NCBI GenBank assembly: GCA_903903945.1
Contig: CAIVAP010000032.1
Span: 1-43,237 of the forward strand
Reading direction: 5' to 3'
Length of the DNA: 43,237 nt
Source of the DNA: an uncultured bacterium
GTDB taxonomy: Bacteria; Zixibacteria; MSB-5A5; CAIYYT01
Positions 31,580 to 40,220 of the stretch are shown in pieces. Position 1 is the first letter of the stretch, and every line of letters begins with the position of its first letter. The position numbers and the translations under genes are program-made. The notes under the pieces were generated by a model. It worked only from the letters and a program-made list of their open reading frames with translations. It searched no databases and was not told the origin of the DNA.

Positions 31580-32740
31580 CTATTGCGTCACAGCAAGATC
31601 GAATAGTTCATGCATCATGTTGTCAAATGCGGCGGCATAGTCATCGACAGTGATGCCATCGATCGAATCCGGCGTGCTGGCCCGCACCGTCCAGACTCGC
31701 TTACCGAGCGGATGGAAGCGATTGAAGTTGTGCTCGTTGCCGGAATAGAATCCCAACAGCGGCACCCCCAGACCGGCGGCGATGTGGCAAATAGAGGTGT
31801 CAGGCGACAAAATGCATTCGAGTTTGCTATAGACCGCGATGACTTCGGCCAGCGATAACCCCTTTGGGATGATCGCCACATTGCCTCCACCAGCTTTCGC
31901 AACCGTGATACCGCGACCGTAATCGCGCGGGTCGCATATAATAACAAACTGCAGTTGGGGATAGCTGCTGGACAATCGAGCCATCGCCGCCGCATAACGC
32001 CCCTGATCCCAAGAACGATTAACTCTGCCGGCGGAGATATTGATGCCGACCATCCTCTCATACCTGTTGTTGCGTAGCTTGGCCACTACTTGCGCTCCCT
32101 TCTCCCATTGCTCCGACGACAAACGCACCGCTCCATCGAGCGGCTCCCGAGTCAAGTCAATGCCAAACGGAAGCAGCGTCGCGCCGACTTGGTAAGCAAT
32201 ATGCTCTTCGCCAAGTACATTCTCGCGCGTATAGTAATCGTAATATCGTCGAAACGCTTCCTTGCTCAATCCGATCTTGAAACTCCCCTTGGCCAGTAAA
32301 AGCGTCAGAATCAGCGACGTGATCGATGTGCCGGTCATCAGATCGATGACGACATCATATCTCCGTCGCCGAATATAGCGCAACGTGCGCAGGGTGTCAC
32401 CGAGACGTCTTTTGTTGTAGAGATGTATTTCACTCACAGCCGGGTCGTGTTTGATCACCGACAAATTGGCCGGCGATGCCAGCACACCGATTTCGATATG
32501 CGGGTGTCTTCGCTTAAGAGCGTGTATAGTCGGCAGAGTTACGACCATATCGCCAATACGGTCCTGCCGCAGAAAGAGAACCCGGCGAACCTTTGTCGGT
32601 TCGAATGTTCCTCCCTGCCGCAAATGCCGGCTTCGGAAAGGGAGCAAGAACAGCCAAATCACTAACCACTTGAACTGGGTTTCAAACTCCTTGAGAGTTC
32701 TCGCCAGCCGTGGTGTTTTCCGTTCCAGTCGGGAGTGCAT
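31580..32740 (-). CDS. Glycosyltransferase family 9 (heptosyltransferase-like)
   Basis: The product has up to 386 residues. VRRVLFLRQDRIGDMVVTLP (about residues 51-70) is the GT9 N-terminal motif, and GINISAGRVNRSWDQGRYAA and SPDTSICHIAAGLGVPLLGF are the C-terminal donor-site motifs. The first 45 residues contain a hydrophobic stretch (KWLVIWLFLLPF) and may be a membrane-attaching addition. The start at 32740 overlaps the end of msbA by 59 bases, so a later start, near 32690, is possible. It is the second gene of the LPS cluster. Confidence 0.88.
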   Translation of the reverse strand: MHSRLERKTPRLARTLKEFETQFKWLVIWLFLLPFRSRHLRQGGTFEPTKVRRVLFLRQDRIGDMVVTLPTIHALKRRHPHIEIGVLASPANLSVIKHDPAVSEIHLYNKRRLGDTLRTLRYIRRRRYDVVIDLMTGTSITSLILTLLLAKGSFKIGLSKEAFRRYYDYYTRENVLGEEHIAYQVGATLLPFGIDLTREPLDGAVRLSSEQWEKGAQVVAKLRNNRYERMVGINISAGRVNRSWDQGRYAAAMARLSSSYPQLQFVIICDPRDYGRGITVAKAGGGNVAIIPKGLSLAEVIAVYSKLECILSPDTSICHIAAGLGVPLLGFYSGNEHNFNRFHPLGKRVWTVRASTPDSIDGITVDDYAAAFDNMMHELFDLAVTQ

Positions 32741-34565
32741 TGTTCCTTTCGAACTGTAGGTCGTACAGCCGCCGGTAAACGCCGTTCAAACGTAGCAAGT
32801 CTTCGTGTCGTCCGCGTTCGACAATCCTGCCATCTTTCATCACCAGAATCTGATCGGCGTGCAGAATCGTCGAGAGACGGTGCGCAATCACAATCGTCGT
32901 GCGTCCGACCATCAGACGGTCGATGGCCTCCTGCACCAAACGCTCCGACTCCGTATCCAGTGACGACGTCGCTTCATCAAAAATCAATATCTGCGGGTCC
33001 TTCATCAACGCCCGCGCAATTGCCAGTCGCTGTCGTTCACCTCCGGAGACCATCATGCCGCGATTGCCGATGACGGTATCGTAGCCGCTCGGCATATCGC
33101 TGATAAACTGGTGCGCGTTGGCAGCCTCCGCCGCTTGTCGGACACGCGCGCGATCAGGCATTACTGACGGGTAGGCGATATTGCTAGCGACGGTGTCATT
33201 AAACAAAATCGTCTCCTGCGTCACAACGCCCAATAACTTCCGCAGCGAGATGAATGACACGTCCCGTAAATCAACTCCATCTATCTTGATCGTTCCCTCC
33301 AGAGGATCGTGAAAACGGCAGACCATATCGATGAGAGTCGACTTACCCGATCCGGATGGGCCGACAATCGCCACGATCTGCCCCTTTTTGACGCTGAAAT
33401 TGATTTCGTCCAACACGATGTCCCCCCTGTCATACTTGAAGGAGACGCGGTCAAACACGATTTCTTTCTTGAATTCGCCCAGATCCACCGGCTGTTCCAC
33501 TTCGACCGTTTGCGCTTTGGTATCGAGCAGATCGAAGATTCTCCCGGCCGCCGCCAAACCCTCACTGATCTTCACATGAATGCTTGACACCGATTTTGCC
33601 GGAGCAATAATCGAGTACATCGAGAACAGGTAAAGCAAAAACTGCTGTGGCTCCAAGAACTGCTGATGCAAAACCTTGCTCCCCCCCCAGATCAGAATGA
33701 TCACTACCGCCACGACGCCTAGCAATTCATTGATCGGCGTTGAGGTTAAGCGTAGGCGATTGATCTTGAGCATGGTGCGAAAATAGTCACCGGTACGCTT
33801 CATGAATCTCTGCGCCTCATGTTCTTCCGCCGAGTATGCTCGCACGATCCTGATATTGTTGATCGTTTCTTCGAGCGAACTTGAGACATCGGCAATTGCT
33901 TCCTGCGCACGCGCGCTGTGGCGACGAATCACCTTACCAAGCTCATAGATCAGAAAATAGACAACCGGCAACACCGCCAGCGTCACCAGCGTCAATTGCC
34001 AGTTCACGATCACCATAATGACGAGATAAACCACGATCAGTAGCGGATCGCGAATCAGACTGTTGATCGTGTTGTTGAAAGTTTCGTGAATCTTGGCGAC
34101 ATCATTGATAGCGCACGATATCAAGTGCCCCGTGCGACTGCGGTGAAAGTACTGCAGCGATAACGTCAGCAGATGCTTGTAGATCTGGTCACGCAACGAC
34201 TTAGTAATGCCCTGCTCGACATAAGCCGCGTAGAAACCCTGCAGGAAGAAGAACAAATTTTTGAATAGTGTGATAATGACCAGGGCGATACAGAGATTCC
34301 GCAAATCGACAAATCGATCTCCGGTCAGCAGCCAGGTTTCGACCAGTTTAGATATGGAAGCCTTGATATTGTCCAGAAATCCGGTCGATGTAACAGCGGC
34401 TGTCACGCTTGTTGTCGATGTGCCTGTCGTGAATAGAGAGCCGATCAGGGATGTCGCCAGATAGACCATAGCTGCCGAAGTCACCACGAACAGCAGTACA
34501 AACAACAGTGATAGTGCCAACTGTTTCCAGTAAAGCGCAAAGTATTTCAGCAAACGGATGACCAT
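32682..34565 (-). CDS. MsbA-like ABC exporter (lipid A/LPS flippase type)
   Basis: The product has 627 residues. The transmembrane domain (about 1-330) contains six predicted spans, including LALSLLFVLLFVVTSAAMVY, with an extra Thr/Ser-rich loop between spans 1 and 2 (about residues 45-75). The ATPase domain carries VAIVGPSGSGKSTLIDMVCR (Walker A, about 400), VSGGERQRLAIARAL (signature), ILIFDEATSSLD (Walker B) and the switch His in VIAHRLST. MsbA flips core-lipid A across the inner membrane. The glycosyltransferase genes downstream support this role. The lipoprotein gene lies 83 bases upstream. Confidence 0.92.
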   Translation of the reverse strand: MVIRLLKYFALYWKQLALSLLFVLLFVVTSAAMVYLATSLIGSLFTTGTSTTSVTAAVTSTGFLDNIKASISKLVETWLLTGDRFVDLRNLCIALVIITLFKNLFFFLQGFYAAYVEQGITKSLRDQIYKHLLTLSLQYFHRSRTGHLISCAINDVAKIHETFNNTINSLIRDPLLIVVYLVIMVIVNWQLTLVTLAVLPVVYFLIYELGKVIRRHSARAQEAIADVSSSLEETINNIRIVRAYSAEEHEAQRFMKRTGDYFRTMLKINRLRLTSTPINELLGVVAVVIILIWGGSKVLHQQFLEPQQFLLYLFSMYSIIAPAKSVSSIHVKISEGLAAAGRIFDLLDTKAQTVEVEQPVDLGEFKKEIVFDRVSFKYDRGDIVLDEINFSVKKGQIVAIVGPSGSGKSTLIDMVCRFHDPLEGTIKIDGVDLRDVSFISLRKLLGVVTQETILFNDTVASNIAYPSVMPDRARVRQAAEAANAHQFISDMPSGYDTVIGNRGMMVSGGERQRLAIARALMKDPQILIFDEATSSLDTESERLVQEAIDRLMVGRTTIVIAHRLSTILHADQILVMKDGRIVERGRHEDLLRLNGVYRRLYDLQFERNNALPTGTENTTAGENSQGV

Positions 34566-34648
34566 AATCTCGCTTCAATCACTCCATAACTCGGCTGGAA
34601 AGCTATGACAATGTGGAGGCTTTGTCAAACTGCTTCAAGAGGCAGTCG

Positions 34649-35404
34649 CTACGGCACAACGCCTGTGAGCATTTCGACAAGATCATCTTTGCTTATCTGG
34701 ATTGTCGCCGGAGGAAAATCGATACCGTACTTCTCAGCCGGAATCTGTCGATTGTAATGGGAGCTTTGCACCTGCACGTTGATCTGCAATTTGCCGCTCG
34801 TGGCGCGAAGTTCCAATGACTTCAACTGTTGGTAGGGAAATTTCTGCCGGTCAACCGAAAGATCGACATGCAAGCCACAGCGGTGCGCACGATCATCGGT
34901 TACCAGTTGCATTCTGTCGTTTCTTTCGACAACGTGATTTGACCACAGATTGCTGTCAGGCAAGGCAACATACCCCTGCAAGAGAGCAAACAGGTAGTCC
35001 ACAATATAACGCGTATTCTGCAATTCGCCGGTCTCAATATCATGGCGCCAGCCTGAGAAGTATTTGCGTTCCGAGGGAAAGTAAATCAGAAGAGAGTCAC
35101 CGCGGAGTAGCGCCTTAAACGCCGATTTGCCAAGAGATCCGCGCACGTACACCGACAGCAGCGAATCGGCGTCAGTAAAGACCTCGGCGCGGAAGTCATC
35201 GATTCTTCCTTCATGCCTCATTTTTACGCGCAGCAACGCTGCATAGCTCGTCAACTCCGCTTGCTGTTGTTGCGCCAGTTCGGCAAGCTTACTGTCCGCG
35301 GTGCTTGCGTCCGACATCGCCGCTCCGGCAGCACACCCGCTAATCACTGCCGCCATCGCTATCGTGATAAGCACAAGAACCATCCTGAGCGGTAACCATG
35401 TCAT
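34649..35404 (-). CDS. Outer-membrane lipoprotein, LolB/DUF4292-like
   Basis: The product has 251 residues from the ATG at 35404, chosen because it gives a normal lipoprotein signal (VLITIAMAAVISGC) with the lipid-carrying Cys near residue 24. The mature part is beta-rich: RVKMRHEGRIDDFRAEVFTD, LLSVYVRGSLGKSAFKALLR and LLIYFPSERKYFSG match the pattern of DUF4292 and LolB proteins, which bind lipids or lipoproteins at the outer membrane. The Q/E-rich helix after the Cys is a linker. Its place between a protease and msbA suggests an envelope role. The 104 bases before it hold no gene. Confidence 0.75.
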   Translation of the reverse strand: MTWLPLRMVLVLITIAMAAVISGCAAGAAMSDASTADSKLAELAQQQQAELTSYAALLRVKMRHEGRIDDFRAEVFTDADSLLSVYVRGSLGKSAFKALLRGDSLLIYFPSERKYFSGWRHDIETGELQNTRYIVDYLFALLQGYVALPDSNLWSNHVVERNDRMQLVTDDRAHRCGLHVDLSVDRQKFPYQQLKSLELRATSGKLQINVQVQSSHYNRQIPAEKYGIDFPPATIQISKDDLVEMLTGVVP

Positions 35405-35507
35405 GACTGTGTCCAGCCCTCTGGAATGTATCCTTTGATGCATCTTCGCAGCGTGCGGTATAACATCGCGCATCGTGCGTAGCAAGGAATCCGACGCTCG
35501 CCCACCA

Positions 35508-36143
35508 TTATGAAATACCGGTGAATACCGAGACCGCCAGTTCGACAAACGGTCCGATCACGATCCAGATCGGCGAGATCGGCAACATAAATCCGACCGC
35601 AATAACACCAAGCAGTATCATCGGGCCATAGCGCTCCAACGATTCGGCAAGTACCTCCATGTGTGGCGACAGAATCGAGATAAGCACTTTCGAGCCATCC
35701 AGCGGAGGCAGGGGAATCAAATTGAAGAACGCCAGCGCGCAGTTGATGAAGATCATCGAATAAAGGAATCGATAGAGGACGGTAGCGTCAGCAGCTCCCA
35801 GATGGGTGTAGGCGACGGCATGGAACACAACCGCAGTCGCAGCCGCCAGCATCAGATTCGATACCGGTCCGGCAATGCTGACCAGAAGCATGCCGCGGCG
35901 CCAATCCCGGAAATTGGCGGGATTGATCGGCACCGGCTTTGCCCAACCAAAGCGGAACCCCGAGGCAACCATCATTAGCAACCCCATTAGATCGAAATGC
36001 ACGAGCGGATTCAGCGTCAGTCGGCCCATGTGTTTCGCCGTCGGATCGCCGAGACGGTTCGCCGTCCAAGCATGCGAGAACTCATGCACTGTCAGCGAAA
36101 AGAACAGGATCGGCAGCCCGATCAGTATCTGTTGTGAGTTCGT
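35508..36143 (-). CDS. Site-2 protease (M50) family membrane metalloprotease, apparent ACG start
   Basis: The product has 211 residues if translation starts at the ACG at 36143-36141. This gives ILIGLPILFFSLTVHEFSHA, the normal family N-terminus, whereas the only other start, GTG at 36089, begins at HEFSH and removes the first membrane helix. GGAGG is placed four bases before the ACG, so the start looks like an ATG changed by one base. The zinc site is HEFSH (residues 20-24) with the Asp in NLIPLPPLDGSKVL. Other signatures are LGDPTAKHMGRLTLNPLVHF and AGPVSNLMLA. The family cuts membrane-bound substrates; the target is unknown. Confidence 0.85.
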   Translation of the reverse strand, partial: TNSQQILIGLPILFFSLTVHEFSHAWTANRLGDPTAKHMGRLTLNPLVHFDLMGLLMMVASGFRFGWAKPVPINPANFRDWRRGMLLVSIAGPVSNLMLAAATAVVFHAVAYTHLGAADATVLYRFLYSMIFINCALAFFNLIPLPPLDGSKVLISILSPHMEVLAESLERYGPMILLGVIAVGFMLPISPIWIVIGPFVELAVSVFTGIS

Positions 36144-36182
36144 AGTTCCTCCGTCTCGAACATTCAGGCATCGTCACATTGA

Positions 36183-36213
36183 CCCACCCGACGCTGCGCT
36201 CTGGGTGGGCTAC
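36183..36213. repeat. Family B hairpin repeat
   Basis: CCCACCCGACGCTGCGCTCT followed by gggtgggctac. It sits alone in the 82-base gap between gdhA and the protease gene, far from the cluster of copies in the first 5 kb, so this is a genome-wide element. Confidence 0.75.
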
Positions 36214-36225
36214 TGAGTTCCCATG

Positions 36226-37497
36226 TTACGCGTACACGCCGCGCAGGAGAATTACATCCACCACCCGCCGAATGGCAAGCATAAATGCCGCCACTCTCAT
36301 ATTTACTTTATACTCCTGTGCCACACGGTAGGTGTCAGCAAATGCTGAGACCATCACCAGTTCCAGACGGCCGTTGACTTCGTCCTCAGTCCAGGAGTAA
36401 CCGACACGATTCTGCACCCACTCGAAATAGGAAACGGTAACACCGCCGGCATTGCACAATATGTCGGGAATGATGAAAATGCCTTTGCGCGTCAAAATCT
36501 CATCCGCATCCGGCGTGGTCGGCCCGTTAGCTCCCTCAGCCACGATCTTCGCCCTGACTTTGTCGGCATTGGCCGCAGTTATCAGGTTCTCCAGCGCTGC
36601 CGGAATCAACACGTCCACATCGAGAGCTACTACCTCTTCATTCGAAATTGGTGTCGTCCCGGCGAATCCGACAACCGAGCCGGTCTCGGCGACATACTTG
36701 ATCAAGCCCGGGATATCCAGCCCCTTTCGGTTGAGGACCCCTCCCATGACATCGGTCACGGCGATGATCTTCACGCCCTCTTTCTGCAGCAAATCGGCCG
36801 CTACCGATCCGACGTTACCAAACCCGACAATTCCCGCGGTAGCGCCTTTGAGATTCATGCCCAATCGCTTGCAAGCTTCACGCACCGTAAGCATGACACC
36901 TCTGCCGGTTGCTTCCCGTCGGCCAAGTGATCCTCCCATAATCAGGGGCTTGCCGGTAACGACCGCCGACTCAGTATGGCGGACATGCATCGAATAGGTG
37001 TCCATGATCCACGCCATCGTCTGCTCATTGGTGTTGACGTCCGGCGCCGGCACATCAGATTCGGGGCCGATCACATCCAACAGATCAGCGACATATCGCC
37101 GCGTCAGGTGCTCCAGTTCATGCTTGGAGAGAGTTTTCGGATCGACCGTGATTCCCCCCTTGCCGCCGCCAAAAGGAATATTGACGACCGCACATTTCCA
37201 GGTCATCCAACTCGCCAGCGCTTGTACTTCGTCAAGTGTGACGTCGGGGTGAAAACGGAGTCCACCTTTTGCCGGGCCTCTCACAATCGAGTGTTGCACG
37301 CGGTAACCGGTAAAGACTCTGAACGAGCCGTCATCCATTTGAATCGGCAGCTTCACGATCACACTGCGTCTCGGCATCTTGATGATCTCGACCAGCATCG
37401 GGTCGATCCCCAGCAGTGACGCCGCATGATCTACTTGCTTCACGACATTGGCGAACACCGACATCGGCATTTCTTTGGAGGTGATTTCACCTTTCAT
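36226..37497 (-). CDS. gdhA: Glutamate dehydrogenase (Glu/Leu/Phe/Val dehydrogenase family)
   Basis: The product has 423 residues, usual for hexameric GDH. It converts glutamate to 2-oxoglutarate with release of ammonia, or the reverse. GYRVQHSIVRGPAKGGLRFH and WKCAVVNIPFGGGKGGITVD carry the substrate and catalytic Lys residues, PAPDVNTNEQTMAWIMDTYS the conserved Asp, and GIVGFGNVGSVAADLL the Rossmann NAD(P) motif. IVAEGANGPTTPDADEILTR and the N-terminal motif also fit. GGAG lies seven bases upstream of the ATG at 37497. NAD or NADP preference was not assigned. Confidence 0.95.
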   Translation of the reverse strand: MKGEITSKEMPMSVFANVVKQVDHAASLLGIDPMLVEIIKMPRRSVIVKLPIQMDDGSFRVFTGYRVQHSIVRGPAKGGLRFHPDVTLDEVQALASWMTWKCAVVNIPFGGGKGGITVDPKTLSKHELEHLTRRYVADLLDVIGPESDVPAPDVNTNEQTMAWIMDTYSMHVRHTESAVVTGKPLIMGGSLGRREATGRGVMLTVREACKRLGMNLKGATAGIVGFGNVGSVAADLLQKEGVKIIAVTDVMGGVLNRKGLDIPGLIKYVAETGSVVGFAGTTPISNEEVVALDVDVLIPAALENLITAANADKVRAKIVAEGANGPTTPDADEILTRKGIFIIPDILCNAGGVTVSYFEWVQNRVGYSWTEDEVNGRLELVMVSAFADTYRVAQEYKVNMRVAAFMLAIRRVVDVILLRGVYA

Positions 37498-37505
37498 TTT
37501 CGCTC

Positions 37506-38084
37506 CTATTTACCAGATACAAATTTGTTTTCAGCTTCATAGAATCGCCAGAGCATCTCCTGTCCATCTTTAATGCCAATACGAGACGTTTGGACGATCT
37601 GATGGGGACGATAGCCTCTGTCGATCACATGAGCGATATCGCCGGTCAGATCGATGCCGGTGTCTTTGACCGTAATGCCAAATGCTTGGCACAGCTTCCC
37701 GGGGCCGGTCGTCAACTGCAGCGTGTCTTCGCATTTACGAAGCGCTTTCATGATGCCAGTCCCTTCCAGCGGTTCCAGCGCGCGAATCAGCACCGCCGCC
37801 GGTGAATTTGCCCTCTCCGTGACGAAGTTAAGCATGTTGTGCATGCCATACACGAAGTAAACATAAGTGAAACCGCCAACACCGTACATGATAGCGTTGC
37901 GTTTGGTCAGACCGTAACGCGCATGGCAGGCCGGATCGTTTTCTCCGATATACGCCTCGGTTTCGACAATTCTACCCGACAGAGTGCGCCCGCCCCGCGA
38001 GAGAATGAATTCTTTGCCAATCAGTGCCTTAGCGACGACCAGAGTCGGTTGAAGATAGAAATCGCGCCCCAGTTTACTGCTCAT
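37506..38084 (-). CDS. mpg: DNA-3-methyladenine glycosylase (Mpg/AAG type)
   Basis: The product has 192 residues from the ATG at 38084 (an ATG at 38090 would add two). It excises alkylated purines such as 3-methyladenine and hypoxanthine in base-excision repair. RIVETEAYIGENDPACHARY contains the catalytic Glu (about residue 39), GGFTYVYFVYGMHNMLNFVT is the minor-groove-probing region, and AVLIRALEPLEG and TTGPGKLCQAFGI are family signatures. The start lies inside the end of the phosphatase gene, so the two overlap by 11 bases and are translationally coupled. Confidence 0.95.
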   Translation of the reverse strand: MSSKLGRDFYLQPTLVVAKALIGKEFILSRGGRTLSGRIVETEAYIGENDPACHARYGLTKRNAIMYGVGGFTYVYFVYGMHNMLNFVTERANSPAAVLIRALEPLEGTGIMKALRKCEDTLQLTTGPGKLCQAFGITVKDTGIDLTGDIAHVIDRGYRPHQIVQTSRIGIKDGQEMLWRFYEAENKFVSGK

Positions 38085-38910
38085 ACTCATCTTCGGGACC
38101 GCACGGCAGCAATTCGTGGACAAGCTGTGCGGCGTTTTCGAAATCAAACGCCAACTGATCGGGATTGTGCGCATCCGACCCGAGTGCAGATACTCTTACG
38201 CCGGCGCGACGTGCGGCATTGATAATCGCCATCGATGGATAGTACTCGCCAACTCCGTGGCGTATACCTGCGGTATTTAGTTCCAAGAACAGGCGATGCT
38301 TTTTCATCTTGTCAAAGAGGTTGTCAAGGTATGGCTCATGTGCCGTTTTGATCGCTTCGCCGTAAGCCGCTTGTCCATAACGCTTGTAACAGTCAAAATG
38401 TCCAAGCACATCGAACAACTCCGATTCGGCGATCTCTTCCGCGCGTTTGAAGTAGTCGCCGATCCAGTAGTCAATTGGATGGTTCGCGAAAAACGCCGGA
38501 GAAAATTCCCGTTCGAGAATCGGCGTATCGCATACATCATGAATCGAGCCGATCACAAAATCGAGATCAAAGCTCTCCAATTCCTTTGCCAGGCGGTCAT
38601 AGAGAGTCCTATCCCATCCCACTTCCAAACCACAACCAACCTTGAGTCCGGCTGGAAAAAACTCCTCCCCGACCGCGCGCACTTCCTCGACATAACGCTT
38701 GACCGTATCGGGACCTGCCGGCACCTTCAGCCCGTCGATTGTGAAAAATCCCATCCGGTCTTTGCGCTCCGGCAGGATTTCGTAATGGGTTGTGAAGGTG
38801 ATTTCGAATAGCCCCATGTCAAATGCACGCTTACAGTACTCGCGAATCGAACCCTTGGCATCTACGGAAAAATCGGGGTGAACGTGACTATCGCCAATCG
38901 GATATTGCAT
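38074..38910 (-). CDS. PHP-domain phosphatase, histidinol-phosphatase (HisJ) type
   Basis: The product has 278 residues. The PHP metal motifs are DSHVHPDFSVDAKGSIREYC (about residues 7-26), FTTHYEILPE, GLEVGWDR, FVIGSIHDV and ALGSDAHNPDQL (about 255-266). HisJ-type enzymes hydrolyse histidinol phosphate in histidine synthesis. No other his gene is near, so another phosphoester substrate is possible. The ATG at 38910 overlaps the stop of the preceding gene by one base (TAATG), and mpg begins inside its end. Confidence 0.88.
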   Translation of the reverse strand: MQYPIGDSHVHPDFSVDAKGSIREYCKRAFDMGLFEITFTTHYEILPERKDRMGFFTIDGLKVPAGPDTVKRYVEEVRAVGEEFFPAGLKVGCGLEVGWDRTLYDRLAKELESFDLDFVIGSIHDVCDTPILEREFSPAFFANHPIDYWIGDYFKRAEEIAESELFDVLGHFDCYKRYGQAAYGEAIKTAHEPYLDNLFDKMKKHRLFLELNTAGIRHGVGEYYPSMAIINAARRAGVRVSALGSDAHNPDQLAFDFENAAQLVHELLPCGPEDEYEQ

Positions 38911-39566
38911 TATCTTGGTCTCACAAATGGGTTAACTGTTTTCTCAAGACCGATGTTAGTCGGCTCGCCGTGACCCGGCAGCACCAACGTGTCATCCGGC
39001 AGAGTGAAAAGCTTGTCGCGAATCGACTGCTCTAGTTGCGCCATGCTCCCGCCCGGCAGGTCGGTTCTACCGATTCCCGAGTTAAACAGCGTGTCTCCGC
39101 AAAACAACAAACCATCGTACTTGAAGCAAACTCCTCCGCGAGTGTGTCCGGGCGTATGCAGCACTTCCAGAGTAAGCTTACCCAACAAAATTCGATCGCC
39201 GTCTTCAAGAAGCTGCTCTGCCTCGCTTGAGACAATGCTGTTGCCGGTCAGGGCGCTGAGATTGATCATCGGATTGGTGAGGGCGTTGGCATCCGCGGAA
39301 TGGATCAACACCGGACAGCCGTACTCCTCTCGAATCTTGTTCAACGCCCCGATATGATCGAAATGCCCGTGAGTCAGCAGTATCATTTTGACGATCGCCT
39401 GTCTTTCGGCTACCTTGTCTTTGATCAGTTCACTGTCGCCGCCCGGGTCGATAATGGCAGCTTCCCGCGTGGCGCGACAACCAAGGAGATAGCAATTGAT
39501 CTGCAACTCGCTGACAATCAGCGTATCAAGGAAATATGGTTTATCTGCGTCCATCGCGGCGCTCAT
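38910..39566 (-). CDS. MBL-fold metallo-hydrolase (glyoxalase II-like)
   Basis: The product has 218 residues. The zinc motif LTHGHFDHIGA (HxHxDH, about residues 64-74) is followed by LEVLHTPGHTRGGVCFKYDG, LLFCGDTLFNSGIGRTDLPG and LVLPGHGEPTNIG, the full ligand set of the glyoxalase II-like class. Such enzymes hydrolyse thioesters or related bonds, for example S-lactoylglutathione-like substrates, but bacillithiol or other thiols are possible too. It is the first gene of the four-gene run MBL-PHP-mpg-gdhA. Confidence 0.92.
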   Translation of the reverse strand: MSAAMDADKPYFLDTLIVSELQINCYLLGCRATREAAIIDPGGDSELIKDKVAERQAIVKMILLTHGHFDHIGALNKIREEYGCPVLIHSADANALTNPMINLSALTGNSIVSSEAEQLLEDGDRILLGKLTLEVLHTPGHTRGGVCFKYDGLLFCGDTLFNSGIGRTDLPGGSMAQLEQSIRDKLFTLPDDTLVLPGHGEPTNIGLEKTVNPFVRPR

Positions 39567-39663
39567 GATATGATGCCCTTACACTGGAGTCAACCCGAAA
39601 CTTGGCGCGCCGGTTCCACGGCACGGTCAACGGCGCACACGCTCTCAAGGAGATAAGACGGCA

Positions 39664-40083
39664 ATGGCAACAAAAGCATTTGGAATCAATGTCAGCACTT
39701 CCGGCGATGGGGACATTATCGACCTCACGCCCAAGGTCGCCGAGTCGGTCGGTCAGTCAGAGATCAAGAATGGCATGGTGTTGGTCTTCGTCCCCGGAGC
39801 GACGGCCGCCATCACTTCGATTGAATATGAACCGGGGCTCCTTGCTGATCTACCTGAGTTCTTCGAGCGCATCCTTCCCTCCGGCAAGTTATATCATCAC
39901 GATCGTACGTGGGGGGATGGCAACGGCTACGCTCATCTCCGCTCGGCCTTGATCGGCGCATCATTCACTTGCCCGCTGAATTCGGGAAAGCTGGTTCTTG
40001 GGACTTGGCAGCAGATTGTCCTGCTCGAATTTGACAATCGGCCACGACAGCGAGAGATCGTCGTTCAGATTCAGGGTGAATGA
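39664..40083 (+). CDS. yjbQ: YjbQ family protein (UPF0047, secondary thiamine-phosphate synthase)
   Basis: The product has 139 residues, matching the compact YjbQ family. GMVLVFVPGATAAITSIEYE (about 37-56), HHDRTWGDGNGYAHLRSALI and GTWQQIVLLEFDNRPRQREI are the family signatures, with conserved His and Trp residues in the pocket. Members from other bacteria have weak thiamine-phosphate synthase activity; the true role is open. AAGGAG lies nine bases before the ATG. The gene is divergent from the MBL gene, with 97 bases between them. Confidence 0.94.
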   Translation: MATKAFGINVSTSGDGDIIDLTPKVAESVGQSEIKNGMVLVFVPGATAAITSIEYEPGLLADLPEFFERILPSGKLYHHDRTWGDGNGYAHLRSALIGASFTCPLNSGKLVLGTWQQIVLLEFDNRPRQREIVVQIQGE

Positions 40084-40220
40084 ACGTGAAACCATTTCGC
40101 ATTCATTGTCAAAGGCGGAGTGTCGGGTTACTCACTCCATGCTCACAGAAGCCCTTAGTATCGCCAACGAGTATGGCACCCAGCGGGAGCGGACAAAGAC
40201 GCCTATCGCCGGCGGAGCAC

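Noticed and set aside
32590-32610. tRNA T-arm-like ggttcgaatg
   Set aside because: It lies inside the GT9 coding region and no cloverleaf can be formed around it.
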